A DNA stretch of 64,000 bases from RGIG9115 sp045603225 (GCA_045603225.1 JAZULT010000065.1:1-64000); one strand, 5' to 3'. Shown: positions 25,672-35,040, counted from the first letter of the stretch. Numbers and translations: made by a program. The notes: generated by a model from the sequence alone, not told the origin.

Positions 25672-26228
25672 AAAGTTGTGGATATTATATAAAAAGATTA
25701 CGTACATCGCTCGGATTGACTCAGGAAAAATTTGCTGAGAAGCTATCTGTAAGCGATAAAGCTGTTTCTGCTTGGGAGCAGTGCAGAGGCAGTGTAAAAA
25801 CAGAAATGTTGAATAATATTCTGGATTGTTTCAAGCTTTCGTGGGAAGAGTTTTATAATAATGATTCTGCTGATGACGGAACTAATATCCGCATAAAGAT
25901 ATGCAGCATATGCGGAAATCCAATAATTTCTTTTAACGACTTGAAAGTGGTTTGTTGCGGTATAGAAGCTAAGCCTTATGAGCAGGACTATGATGAAGGA
26001 AATCATTATTCCGTTAAAAAGGAAAATGGGAATATACGATTTTCTGTTGACCATGAAATGAATAAAGATCATTATCTGAGCTTTATTGTTTATGTGTATA
26101 AAACAGGATATGATTTAGCAATGCTTTCCTATGATGATAAGCCTGAAGCGGTTTTTGCTGACAAAGGTAAAGGTGAGTTTATCGTTAATTGTACACGTCT
26201 GGGACTTCAGAGTTACAAATATAATTAA
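25665..26228 (+). CDS. XRE-type regulator fused to a desulfoferrodoxin-like domain
   Basis: A 187-residue protein. Residues 8-62 are a Cro/CI-type helix-turn-helix (GLTQEKFAEKLSVSDKAVSAWE). Then come Cys80-x2-Cys83 and the Cys97-Cys98 pair, the exact pattern of the desulforedoxin Fe(Cys)4 site. Residues 105-187 resemble the superoxide reductase domain: His114, then His130 and His136 with the six-residue spacing of the catalytic pair, and Cys176. The position three residues after that Cys, normally the fourth His, is Leu179. The incomplete catalytic set suggests a redox- or superoxide-sensing regulator rather than an enzyme. It overlaps the MarR gene by seven bases. Confidence 0.82.
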   Translation: MLKSCGYYIKRLRTSLGLTQEKFAEKLSVSDKAVSAWEQCRGSVKTEMLNNILDCFKLSWEEFYNNDSADDGTNIRIKICSICGNPIISFNDLKVVCCGIEAKPYEQDYDEGNHYSVKKENGNIRFSVDHEMNKDHYLSFIVYVYKTGYDLAMLSYDDKPEAVFADKGKGEFIVNCTRLGLQSYKYN

Positions 26229-26256
26229 ACGGCATTTATTTTTGATATATAAATTC

Positions 26257-26285
26257 TTGACTTTCATAAAATATCGTGTTATAAT
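26257..26285 (+). promoter_or_regulatory. Promoter of the 26326-30676 gene run
   Basis: TTGACT (26257-26262) and TATAAT (26280-26285) are 17 bp apart, about 40 bases before the DMT transporter. Confidence 0.85.
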
Positions 26286-26325
26286 TATTATCGGAGTAAT
26301 TTTACAATTTAAGGATGAAAATATA

Positions 26326-27222
26326 ATGAAGTTACAATTTATAAGGCATAACGTTTTACCGGTTATTGCCGCATTCATATGGGGCATGGCTTTTGTGGCA
26401 CAAAGCAAATGTGCAGACCTTGTTGAACCGTTTACAATGAATGCCATACGTGCAATAATTGCATTCGGATTTCTTCTTGTTCTGTTTCTTGCTGTCAGGC
26501 ATATGGAAGAAAAAAACGGACACAAAAAACCGATACCGTGGAAACAGGCGATAAAAGGCGGTACACTATGCGGAATTTTTCTTGCAACGGCAACAAATCT
26601 CCAGCAGTTCGGCATTGTCGGCACATCTGCCGGGAAGGCAGGATTTATAACTTCCTGTTACATAGTATTTGTACCGGTTCTTGGGATATTCATAAAAAAG
26701 AAATGTCCGCTGAACGTATGGATAAGTGTCATAATTGCAGCCTTCGGTCTGTATTTTCTGTGTGTAAAGGATGGTTTTAAGGTTGCTCCGTCTGACATAT
26801 ATGTCATGATATGCTCGGTGATGTTCGCAGTACACATAATGGTTATAGACAAATACACAGCCGAAGTAGGAGGCATTTTGCTTTCGATGATACAGTTCCT
26901 TGTTGTATCGGTTATTTCAGCCGTGTTTATGCTTGTTTTTGAAAAGCCTGATTCCGGGAACATCATGAAATGTATGTCATCTCTTGTATATCTCGGAATA
27001 TTCTCAAGCGGAGTCGCGTACACACTTCAGATTATTGCTATGAAGGGTGCAAATCCGGCTGTCGTATCGCTGCTTCTGAGTTTTGAATCAGTATTTGCAG
27101 CAATTGGCGGTGCTCTTTTGCTCCACGAAAAGCTTGGTGTTCAGGAGCTTATCGGATGCACACTTATGTTTTGTGCTGTAATTCTTGCACAAATTAATTT
27201 TAAAAAGAAAATGTCGGAGTGA
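26326..27222 (+). CDS. EamA/DMT-superfamily transporter
   Basis: The start is ATG 26326 with AAGGATG upstream; the longer frame overlaps the preceding gene and promoter. The 298-residue protein has about ten membrane helices in two EamA repeats (PVIAAFIWGMAFVAQS at the first, VMICSVMFAVHIMVIDKY at the second, and the SLLLSFESVFAAIGGALLLHEKL helix typical of the family). Substrate unknown; members export amino acids, nucleobases or drugs. It starts a run of co-directional genes with almost no spacing. Confidence 0.88.
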   Translation: MKLQFIRHNVLPVIAAFIWGMAFVAQSKCADLVEPFTMNAIRAIIAFGFLLVLFLAVRHMEEKNGHKKPIPWKQAIKGGTLCGIFLATATNLQQFGIVGTSAGKAGFITSCYIVFVPVLGIFIKKKCPLNVWISVIIAAFGLYFLCVKDGFKVAPSDIYVMICSVMFAVHIMVIDKYTAEVGGILLSMIQFLVVSVISAVFMLVFEKPDSGNIMKCMSSLVYLGIFSSGVAYTLQIIAMKGANPAVVSLLLSFESVFAAIGGALLLHEKLGVQELIGCTLMFCAVILAQINFKKKMSE

Positions 27223-27227
27223 AAAAC

Positions 27228-28241
27228 ATGGAAGGAAATATGGAAAACACAGATAACATCGAAAATACAGAAATTAAAAGAAAAAGAAGAAACAAAAAAG
27301 GTGTAAAAAAATCACTCATTGTAGTTCTTTGTATATTAGTGGTGTTGAACGCTGTTATGGTATTTGCAAATCTGCATAAATACAATAATAAAAAGGCATC
27401 TGAACAGGATCTTATAATAAAGACGGAAGAGTATGACGAGACAAAAGAGGAACTCAGCGATACCGAAGATGAGCTTGAGTATGCAAATGAAGTTTTTAAA
27501 TCAGAAATGAATAAGAAAAACAATGCCCAGAAGCAGGGGGAAAGTAAGATTACAAACACAGAACCTGCAACTCCGCCGCCTGCTCCTTCAGCAGATGCCG
27601 AAACGTCAGCCCCTGAAAAGGTTACAGACAGTATCACTGTATGTATTGATGCAGGTCACGGCATAACATCAAAATCGGGCACGGAACCTGTCAGCCCCGG
27701 CTCTTCAGAAAAGAAGGCGTCAAACGTGTCAGGTGCGGCAGGCGAGGAGCCTCTTAACCTTGAAATTTCACTTAAGCTTCAGAAAGCTCTTGAAGCAAGA
27801 GGAATTAAGACGGATATGATTCGTACCACAAACAACTGTGACAAAACAAACATAGAACGTGCCGAACAGGCTAATGAAAGCAGTGATTACTGCATAAGAA
27901 TCCACTGCGACGGCTCGGACAACAAAAGTGTTCACGGAATCTCTGTTCTTATCCCGGCAAAAAGCTACTACGGAGACAGCTCTTTCGTTCCGAAGAGTAC
28001 TGCGCTTGGACAAACCGTTCTCGACAGTTTGATTTCTGCAACGGGTGCAAAAAATGTAGGACTTATCACACGTTCTGACCTTACAGGATTTAACTGGTCA
28101 AAAATCCCTGTTATTCTTGTTGAGTGCGGATTTGTATCAAATGCTGACGAGAAAGCAAAGCTTCAGACATCTGAATATCAGGATAAGCTGGCAAACGCAA
28201 TTGCTGATGGATTTGTTAAATATGTAAAAGGGAGCAACTAA
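27228..28241 (+). CDS. Membrane-anchored N-acetylmuramoyl-L-alanine amidase (Amidase_3)
   Basis: The start at ATG 27228 follows GGAGTGA; ATG 27240 is an alternative. The 337-residue protein has a basic cytoplasmic tail, one membrane helix (about 29-48), an acidic coiled region (55-100), a Pro/Ala linker (114-130) and an amidase domain (about 135-335). Zinc ligands His144 (DAGHG), Glu179 (LNLEIS) and His226 (IRIHCDG), and catalytic Glu299 (LVECGF), are all present. It cuts the bond between MurNAc and L-Ala in peptidoglycan on the outer face of the membrane, in cell separation or wall turnover. Confidence 0.95.
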   Translation: MEGNMENTDNIENTEIKRKRRNKKGVKKSLIVVLCILVVLNAVMVFANLHKYNNKKASEQDLIIKTEEYDETKEELSDTEDELEYANEVFKSEMNKKNNAQKQGESKITNTEPATPPPAPSADAETSAPEKVTDSITVCIDAGHGITSKSGTEPVSPGSSEKKASNVSGAAGEEPLNLEISLKLQKALEARGIKTDMIRTTNNCDKTNIERAEQANESSDYCIRIHCDGSDNKSVHGISVLIPAKSYYGDSSFVPKSTALGQTVLDSLISATGAKNVGLITRSDLTGFNWSKIPVILVECGFVSNADEKAKLQTSEYQDKLANAIADGFVKYVKGSN

Positions 28242-28937
28242 ATGGCTTTATATACAATTTCTGATTTGCACCTGCCGCTCGGAATAGACAAGCCTATGGA
28301 TATTTTCGGAGCAGGCTGGAGTAACTATGTGGAAAAAATCAGGGAAAATTGGCAAAGAACTGTATCCTCCGATGACATCGTTGTTCTCGGAGGAGATTTT
28401 TCATGGGCGACATATCTGGAACAGACTGAAAAAGACTTTGACTATCTTCATTCACTTAGCGGAAAAAAAATAATCCTTAAGGGCAATCACGACTACTGGT
28501 GGACAACGTTAAGTAAAATGAATGCTTTTTTTGAAGAAAAGAAATACGATTCCGTGTCAATCCTTCAGAATAATTCATTTATTTATAACAATATCGGGAT
28601 TTGCGGAACAAGAGGCTGGAGTCTTGATATTTCCTCTGCTGACGATAAAAAAATTTACGAACGCGAGCTTATACGGCTTCAGCTTTCGATGGACGATGCA
28701 ATGCAGAAAAATTGCAGAGAAATATTTGTTTTCCTTCATTATCCGCCTATTACTCAGGTGGCATACGAAACATCTTTTCACAAGCTTATGAAGGAATACC
28801 CTGTCACAAAATGTGTTTTCGGGCATCTCCACGGACAGTCGCACGCATCTGCCGCTACGGGTACTGTAGACGGTATCGAATATATTCTCGCAGCTTCCGA
28901 TTATGTAAGATTTAATCCTGTAAAGCTGGCAGACTGA
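28242..28937 (+). CDS. Calcineurin-like metallophosphoesterase
   Basis: A 231-residue cytoplasmic protein that starts directly after the amidase stop codon. It carries the metal-binding motifs SDLHLP (about 4-9), GGDFSW, KGNHDYWW and FGHLHGQSH, the standard two-metal phosphoesterase site. The group is common in Clostridia and often annotated as a serine/threonine phosphatase-like protein; the true substrate is unknown. Confidence 0.92.
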   Translation: MALYTISDLHLPLGIDKPMDIFGAGWSNYVEKIRENWQRTVSSDDIVVLGGDFSWATYLEQTEKDFDYLHSLSGKKIILKGNHDYWWTTLSKMNAFFEEKKYDSVSILQNNSFIYNNIGICGTRGWSLDISSADDKKIYERELIRLQLSMDDAMQKNCREIFVFLHYPPITQVAYETSFHKLMKEYPVTKCVFGHLHGQSHASAATGTVDGIEYILAASDYVRFNPVKLAD

Positions 28938-28955
28938 TGAAAGGAGAAAATATAC

Positions 28956-30005
28956 ATGGCAAAAACGTCATATCTTCATGAGTTTTTATCCAATCTTCCT
29001 GATTTTGTATTTGATTATATTGAAATATATTATACCGGGGAAAGTATAAATACCCAGATAGGATACTGTCTTGATATAAAGGTTTTTCTTGAATATCTTA
29101 TCAGATTTAAGTACCGCTCGTTAAAATCACCGGAAGAGTTTACAACAGAGCATATTGCCGGAGTAACCGCAGAAGATATAGTACGCTTTAAGGCATATCT
29201 CAAGGAATACGAAAGCACCTACACTTCTCCTGACGGAAAACCTATAACAAGAATACGAAAAAATTCGAATTACGGCATCAACCGAAAGCTTTCGTCAGTC
29301 AGAGGTTTGTTTTCCTACCTTTATAAAATGGATAAAATTCCGCAGAATATTACCGACAAGGTTGATATGAACAAGCTTCATCAGAAGATAAAAAAACCGC
29401 TGACTACTCAGGAAACGGTCAGGCTTCTTGATGTTATATATAACGGTGAAAATATTTTCACGGGCAGACATCTGACGGAATACATGCGTACAAAACAACG
29501 TGATATTGCAATTCTCATAGCATATCTCGGAACAGGCGTCCGTGTAAGTGAGCTTGTAAACCTTGATATTGATGATGTTTGTTTTGATACTTCGTCGTTC
29601 ATTGTAACACGAAAAGGCGGTGACGAACAAGAAATTTTCATGCCGGTTCAGGTGGAAAATGAACTGTTTGCATATCTGACCGAAAGAAAAGAAATGGAGA
29701 ATATCAAGGATAAAAAGGCGCTTTTTATAAGCCGTCAGGGTACACGCATGACAGTATCAAGCGTTGAAAAAATGCTGAAAAAATACTGCCTCATGGCAGG
29801 AATTACAGACTCTGACAAATCAAGACCGCACGCGCTCAGACGTACATTTGCGTGCAGGCTTCTTGAAGACGGTGTGGACATTAAAATGGTCGCAGAGCTT
29901 ATGGGACATAAAAACATCGAAGTGACGCATAAGTTCTATGCTCAGTATAATTCCGCCGCAAAACGTGAGGTGATGCGGAATATTGATGTTCTTGGCACAA
30001 ACTGA
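28956..30005 (+). CDS. Tyrosine recombinase, XerS-like
   Basis: A 349-residue integrase-family recombinase. A SAM-like core-binding domain (about 10-130) carries the long linker and TINRKLSSVRGLFSYLYK-type helix, and the catalytic domain (about 145-345) has Arg196 (TGVRVSEL), Lys220 (VTRKGG), His292 and Arg295 (HALRRTFA), His318 (MGHKN) and Tyr328 (HKFYAQY). Length and the SSVEKMLKKY segment are close to XerS, the single recombinase resolving chromosome dimers in streptococci. Its place between housekeeping cell-envelope genes, without phage genes, fits a chromosome-resolution role. No dif-like site was recognised nearby. A mobile-element integrase is the alternative. Confidence 0.85.
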   Translation: MAKTSYLHEFLSNLPDFVFDYIEIYYTGESINTQIGYCLDIKVFLEYLIRFKYRSLKSPEEFTTEHIAGVTAEDIVRFKAYLKEYESTYTSPDGKPITRIRKNSNYGINRKLSSVRGLFSYLYKMDKIPQNITDKVDMNKLHQKIKKPLTTQETVRLLDVIYNGENIFTGRHLTEYMRTKQRDIAILIAYLGTGVRVSELVNLDIDDVCFDTSSFIVTRKGGDEQEIFMPVQVENELFAYLTERKEMENIKDKKALFISRQGTRMTVSSVEKMLKKYCLMAGITDSDKSRPHALRRTFACRLLEDGVDIKMVAELMGHKNIEVTHKFYAQYNSAAKREVMRNIDVLGTN

Positions 30006-30043
30006 AATGAATTTTAATTATTAATATGAAAGGAAATAAAAAA

Positions 30044-30676
30044 ATGGAATTAAAAAATCTTAAAGTGAATTTTCTTGGTGACAGCATTACGGAGGGACAC
30101 GGCACAACCGCCCCGGAAAAGGTTTTTCATCAGGTGATAAAAGAAAAATACGGCATGGAGTATGCTTATAATTACGGTGTCGGCGGAACGAGAATTGCGC
30201 GTCAGACATCTGTTTCCGCTGAACATAAATGGGATTTGTATTTTGCTCTGAGAGCAGAGATAATGGACAGAAGTGCAGATGCCGTTGTAGTATTTGGCGG
30301 CACAAACGATTACGGACACGGTGATGCGACATTCGGTACAGTTGACAGCGAAGATATATACACATTCTGCGGAGCTGTTAATTCTCTTATAAATAAGCTT
30401 AAAAAAGATTTCCCGGACTCGAAAATTATTTTCATGACACCGCTTCACAGACTTGAAGAGAATAATCCGTCTGAGCCTGATTCGAAGGTTCTTGCTGATT
30501 ATGCGGACGCTATTGTGGAAATATGCGGCAGACATGGCGTTCCTGTAATAGACTTATTTAAAATAAATCCTCTTGACCCGGCTGACAGTGAGCTTGTTCC
30601 TGACGGACTCCATCCGAGCGATAAAGGTCATAGTATTATGGCTGAGGTTATTGCGGAAGAGCTTTCAAAAATTTAA
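30044..30676 (+). CDS. SGNH/GDSL-family hydrolase
   Basis: The start is ATG 30044, nine bases after AAAGGAA; ATG 30026 lies before that site. The 210-residue enzyme has all four SGNH blocks: GDSITEG (nucleophile Ser about 14), a Gly in YGVGGTR, GGTNDYG (Asn), and PDGLHPSDKG (Asp and His). There is no signal peptide, so it is a cytoplasmic esterase, probably deacetylating a carbohydrate or lipid. It ends the gene run and is followed by the dispersed repeat. Confidence 0.9.
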   Translation: MELKNLKVNFLGDSITEGHGTTAPEKVFHQVIKEKYGMEYAYNYGVGGTRIARQTSVSAEHKWDLYFALRAEIMDRSADAVVVFGGTNDYGHGDATFGTVDSEDIYTFCGAVNSLINKLKKDFPDSKIIFMTPLHRLEENNPSEPDSKVLADYADAIVEICGRHGVPVIDLFKINPLDPADSELVPDGLHPSDKGHSIMAEVIAEELSKI

Positions 30677-30681
30677 AATAT

Positions 30682-30940
30682 GGGGCTGTTGCCTTTAGCG
30701 CAGACCGTTCAAAAGCTCCGAAAACGGTTAAAAACCTGCATTCGGAACCTTTGTCAAACATTTGAATAAAGTAGAAATCCGCAAGAGAATTGCGGATTTC
30801 TCGTATTTTTATGCTTTTGAACTATCCGCGAAACTCACCACTCGACGTACCGTCGTACGCCTTCGGGCAGGGATTTATGTGATTTCATCACATAAACCTT
30901 CGTTTCATCCGTTCTGCACTGTTTTTTACTATTTAATCAG
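30682..30940 (-). repeat. Dispersed structured repeat, copy C (reverse orientation)
   Basis: Read on the minus strand it matches copies A and B through most of its length (the TGCCCGAAGGCGTACG core, GTACGTCGAGTGGTGAG, GAAATCCGCAA/TTGCGGATTTC, and the end GGGGCTGTTGC read from the plus strand). It lacks the GC-rich 5' hairpin, and the variable stem-loop is replaced by TTTATGTGAT (30874-30883) pairing perfectly with ATCACATAAA (30887-30896), unrelated in sequence to A and B. The lacZ stop codon lies at its edge, so it forms part of the lacZ 3' untranslated region. Confidence 0.85.
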
Positions 30941-33900
30941 AATCTATTAATATTACATTCAATACAACTTATATTTTGCTTTTTTTCTTCATATACATAT
31001 GTGTCAGAAAGCTTTTCGGTCTTAACTCCAAAATCTTTTCTTGAAAGCTCAAGCAGGTTTTCTTCTTCAGTTTCTCCTGAAATAACAAAAGCGAAACGGA
31101 ATTCGTGCGGACGTAGCTCATAACATTCTTCGGGATTCGGTCCGCAAGAATGACTTCCGAGTCCGCGCATTATATAATCAATGTAAAGATAATTTTCGTC
31201 TGATTTTTTCAGTTCATTCCGGTGTCTGGCTTTAATAAGACTATCTAACGAAAAGTCGTGGTAGGAGAATGTAAAGCTGTTGCATCCGATGACGGAAAAA
31301 CCGATGTTTTTGTCTTTAACAGTTACATATGAATTGTCAATTCTCGTTCCGCATTCCTGCGGAATGTCGTAAATAAAGTTCATATCTTTAACATTTTTCC
31401 GGTAAAGTCCGAGATTGCAATGAGCTTTTCTGTCACAGTAGTTTTCATCCTCTCCTCTGCCGTACCATACCACATCGTCAAAGGCCTTGTTTATTGGAAA
31501 GCATACTCCTATGCGAGGCAGAACTTTCGGGAATTTCCCGTACGGTGCAGCATGGATTTCTGTAATGATAAATCCGTCTTTTGTTATTGTGTAAGTTATT
31601 TCTGTATCAAATCCGATAAATCTGGAAATTGGTGTCCATTTTCCGTATGTATTTACAACTACGCAATCATTTTTCTTTTCAGCAGTAATATTTATCGGTA
31701 TGAATTCAAAATAACGCAATAGTGCGTTGTTCCATTCGGTTATCCATCTTTCGCACCAGTTTACAACACCGTCGTTATCTGTAGGGGCACGGTAGATTAC
31801 CAGATTCATTGGCTTATCAAGTATAATGTTATTGTTTTTTTGAAAGTAGCATAAAACTCCGTTCTCAAATTCGATTTTTGTTTCATTGAATAAGACGCAT
31901 ATTTTCTGACCGTTTTGTGTCACTGCAGCATCGAATTTTTCTTTTACAAAAGATTCCTTTTCCTTGCGTTTATTAAGAAGTATTTGCTTAAAAGCAATTT
32001 CTTCATTTTCATCATTATAAAATTTCAGATTTACAAAATATTTTGCACCTGAAACGAGTGTATCTGTTTTTGTGTCAATATCAAGAACTGTGCTTTCATA
32101 CGGTTTTATCGGCGGGAGTGAGATTTTTCCGCTTTTCAGCACATGATAATCCTCTGTCAGTTCCCATTTTAATGTAATGTAATCAAGATTTTTAAAATCA
32201 TTTGTGTTCATCAGCATGATTCTTTCACCGTCGTAAGTAACATATGTAGGAGCAAGAACATTTTTACAGTCTCTGAGAGACGGCTTTGCTGTGCCGTCTG
32301 ACAGGCAATATCCGTCCATGGAAAAGTTCGACCAGTGATTTATATCACCGAAATCCCCTCCGTACTTGTAAAAAGCTCTCTTATCTTTATCTTCACAGTA
32401 AAATCCGTGATTTTTGAATTCCCATACATATCCGCCGCAAATATGACGGTTCTTATAAACATAATCCCATGTATCTTCCATAAGTCCGGGGCTGTTTCCC
32501 ATTGCGTGACCGTATTCCAGGAGCATTACAGGCTTGCCGGTTGAGGGATGACTTTTAAGAGCTTCCATGGTAAAATATCCTTCTGAACGAAAATCTCCGA
32601 GTGCAGGGTTTTTGTAATCTTCTCCTGTATGCATTATCGGTTTTTTTATTTGGCGTGTTCTTAAATATTTTATGCATCTGTCAATATTTTCACCTTCTCC
32701 GTTTTCGTTTCCTATTGTCCATATTGATATGCATGTTTCGTTTTTATCACGCTCGTACATTCTTTCCACTCTGTCATAAAATGCGTCAGCCCATTCAGGT
32801 TGTTTTGCAAAATATCCCATATCTCCGCATACTGCTGAACCGTGACTTTCTATATCTGCTTCGTTCATGACATATATTCCAAGCTCCGTTGCTATTTCAT
32901 AGAAAGCAGGGTTGTTGGGATAATGCGAGCATCTTATTGCGTTCATATTATGTTTTTTGATAATTTCAAGCTCTTTTTCAATACGTTCTACAGTAATTGC
33001 ACGTCCGTTTTTCGGATCGTGTTCGTGTCTGTTGATTCCTTTAAGTGTAATCTGTCTGTTATTGAGCATCAGCTTGTTTTCATGAACAATATATTCGGCA
33101 AAACCGAATTTTTTAGAATGCATTTCCAGAAGAACACCTTTTTTAAAAAGCTCAAAGGTTATTTCATATGTGAACGGTTCTTCCGCATTCCATAATACAG
33201 GATTATCTATTTCAAATACAAAGGTATTGTCACTGTGTGCGCTTACAGTTTGTTTTTGCTCGTCAATTGCGGCACATAACTGTATATCCGATAAATCCTC
33301 GCCGTTTATAACAATGTCGGTAAAGACCTTATTAGCTTCTGTTCTGATGCAATAATCCCATACATATGTATCCTCCAGATTATAAAGAAATACGTCTCTG
33401 AAAATTCCGCTGGCAAGAAGCATATCCTGATTTTCGAGATAAGTGCCGTCGCAATATGTGAATACCTTTACGGCAAGCAGATTTTTTCCGTCTTTTATGA
33501 AAGGGGTTATATCAAATTCAGCAGGTATTCTGCTTCCCTTTGAAAATCCTGCATATTTTCCGTTTACGTATACAAAAAATGCGCTGTCTACTCCTCCGAA
33601 GTAAAGAATTTTTTTGCCTGCTGCTTTAGTGTCGAACCATTTTCTGTAATATCCTACAGGGTTTTTATTTCCAACGTAAGGAGGAACAAAAGGAATCGGA
33701 TATTCTACATTCGGATAAAGCGGTGCAGAGTATCCGTGATATTGCCACATTGACGGAACTTCCAGACTGTCCCATGATGTATCATCAAAATCCGGTTCGT
33801 AAAAAGATAGTATTTCATCTGTCTCGCAGTAGCTGAATTTATATGTTCCGTTGAGATTCAGAATGAGTTCCGATTCTTCCTTATTTCTGTAATAAACTTT

Positions 33901-33996
33901 TTCATGAAGTGCCGGAATGACGGTTGCTCTTGCCGGCAGTCTGTTTTCTTTTACTATTGCAGGGTTATAAAGTCTGCTTTTTTCAAAATCATGCAT
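30937..33996 (-). CDS. lacZ: Beta-galactosidase, GH2 family (LacZ-like)
   Basis: The start is ATG at 33996 (MHDFEKSRLYN), seven bases after AAGGA; the GTG at 34017 has no site. The 1019-residue cytoplasmic enzyme has the LacZ five-domain architecture: sugar-binding jelly roll (about 40-210, LEVPSMWQYHGY), immunoglobulin-like domain, TIM barrel with RCSHYPNNPAFYE, acid/base Glu in WTIGNENGEG and nucleophile Glu in LLEYGHAMGNSPG, a second Ig-like domain and the C-terminal small-chain-like domain (RAPTDNDG). It hydrolyses terminal beta-galactosides. It is divergent from an AraC regulator, its likely controller. Confidence 0.95.
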   Translation of the reverse strand: MHDFEKSRLYNPAIVKENRLPARATVIPALHEKVYYRNKEESELILNLNGTYKFSYCETDEILSFYEPDFDDTSWDSLEVPSMWQYHGYSAPLYPNVEYPIPFVPPYVGNKNPVGYYRKWFDTKAAGKKILYFGGVDSAFFVYVNGKYAGFSKGSRIPAEFDITPFIKDGKNLLAVKVFTYCDGTYLENQDMLLASGIFRDVFLYNLEDTYVWDYCIRTEANKVFTDIVINGEDLSDIQLCAAIDEQKQTVSAHSDNTFVFEIDNPVLWNAEEPFTYEITFELFKKGVLLEMHSKKFGFAEYIVHENKLMLNNRQITLKGINRHEHDPKNGRAITVERIEKELEIIKKHNMNAIRCSHYPNNPAFYEIATELGIYVMNEADIESHGSAVCGDMGYFAKQPEWADAFYDRVERMYERDKNETCISIWTIGNENGEGENIDRCIKYLRTRQIKKPIMHTGEDYKNPALGDFRSEGYFTMEALKSHPSTGKPVMLLEYGHAMGNSPGLMEDTWDYVYKNRHICGGYVWEFKNHGFYCEDKDKRAFYKYGGDFGDINHWSNFSMDGYCLSDGTAKPSLRDCKNVLAPTYVTYDGERIMLMNTNDFKNLDYITLKWELTEDYHVLKSGKISLPPIKPYESTVLDIDTKTDTLVSGAKYFVNLKFYNDENEEIAFKQILLNKRKEKESFVKEKFDAAVTQNGQKICVLFNETKIEFENGVLCYFQKNNNIILDKPMNLVIYRAPTDNDGVVNWCERWITEWNNALLRYFEFIPINITAEKKNDCVVVNTYGKWTPISRFIGFDTEITYTITKDGFIITEIHAAPYGKFPKVLPRIGVCFPINKAFDDVVWYGRGEDENYCDRKAHCNLGLYRKNVKDMNFIYDIPQECGTRIDNSYVTVKDKNIGFSVIGCNSFTFSYHDFSLDSLIKARHRNELKKSDENYLYIDYIMRGLGSHSCGPNPEECYELRPHEFRFAFVISGETEEENLLELSRKDFGVKTEKLSDTYVYEEKKQNISCIECNINRF

Positions 33997-34118
33997 TTCC
34001 ATATCCTTTCTGTCCACAACGGGTAATAAAAATGAATACGACCTTATCTGCGGACTGACAAGGCGTATAATGGAAATTATCTCAATTTCATTTTATCATA
34101 AATATTTTAAAAAATCTA

Positions 34119-34148
34119 TTGCATAATCAGGGTATAATATGTTATAAT
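34119..34148 (+). promoter_or_regulatory. Promoter of the AraC-type gene
   Basis: TTGCAT (34119-34124) and TATAAT (34143-34148) are 18 bp apart. A second TATAAT occurs at 34133. The start codon is 20 bases after the box. No equally good promoter for lacZ was seen, which fits activator dependence. Confidence 0.65.
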
Positions 34149-34168
34149 CATACTATGAGGTGTTTGTA

Positions 34169-34954
34169 ATGTATGAAATTCATGTTATGGATATGGAATT
34201 TGAACGTTGTTCTGAAGAAAAAGAGAAATTAAACCTTATAGTACCGTATACAGTGCTGCACTTTATTATATCCGGAGAAGGATTTATTAACGGTAACAGA
34301 GTGTCAGAGAATACCGTGTTTATTAATTATCGGGAAACGTATATGAATTACTATCCGTCAAAAGATAATCCGTGGAGCTATATTTATATCAGACTGCTCG
34401 GAGATGATATGGAAAACGTTTTTCAGGATTATGATTTTGAGTCAGGACTTACAATACTGCCTTTTTATAAGAAAAAAGAATTGTTTAATTTATTAGCTCT
34501 ATACAATTCTTTTTGCGGTTACGATAACTTTGAAGCACGCAAAATTATTGCAAATGCAGTTTTGCTGCTGTTCGAAAAAAAATCCGTCCCTGTAAATGCG
34601 GTCGGTGTTCAGGAACAGAATGCAGAGAATATAAAAAAATTTATTGATGACAATTTCTACAAAAAGCTTACTGTTCAATCAATCTCAGAAAAATTTTTCC
34701 TGAGCAGGGATTACATCAGAAATTTGTTTGTTAAGTTTTACGGAGTACCTCCTAAGCAATATATTCAGACTGTAAGGATGGAAAGGGCAAAAAAGTTGCT
34801 GACCGAAACAGACACAAGCATTACCGTTATTGCCGGCTCGGTGGGATATGACGATTCGCTTCTGTTTTCAAAAATGTTTAAGAAGTATTATTCAGTTTCT
34901 CCTAAGAAATATCGGGATGATTTGAGAGAAAAGAGAAGCAAAAGAGTAAAATAA
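34169..34954 (+). CDS. AraC-family transcriptional regulator
   Basis: The start is ATG 34169, with GAGGTG at good spacing. The 261-residue product has an N-terminal cupin-like sensor (about 1-145, with IVPYTVLHFIISGEGFING) and a C-terminal double helix-turn-helix (about 155-258): LTVQSISEKFFLSRDYIRNLFVKFYGVPPKQYIQ and TSITVIAGSVGYDDSLLFSKMFKKYYSVSPKKYR. It probably binds a sugar and activates the divergent beta-galactosidase gene. Confidence 0.93.
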   Translation: MYEIHVMDMEFERCSEEKEKLNLIVPYTVLHFIISGEGFINGNRVSENTVFINYRETYMNYYPSKDNPWSYIYIRLLGDDMENVFQDYDFESGLTILPFYKKKELFNLLALYNSFCGYDNFEARKIIANAVLLLFEKKSVPVNAVGVQEQNAENIKKFIDDNFYKKLTVQSISEKFFLSRDYIRNLFVKFYGVPPKQYIQTVRMERAKKLLTETDTSITVIAGSVGYDDSLLFSKMFKKYYSVSPKKYRDDLREKRSKRVK

Positions 34955-35040
34955 ATATGCGATATCATATTATTTCTGACAGTAATATTTCTCCGCTTAA
35001 GATTTACTCAATGTACCAACAAAGCAATATCGCCTTAAAG

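Noticed and set aside
27200..27637. Antisense frame opposite the amidase
   Set aside because: Serine- and phenylalanine-rich shadow of the acidic coiled region; no promoter or ribosome site.
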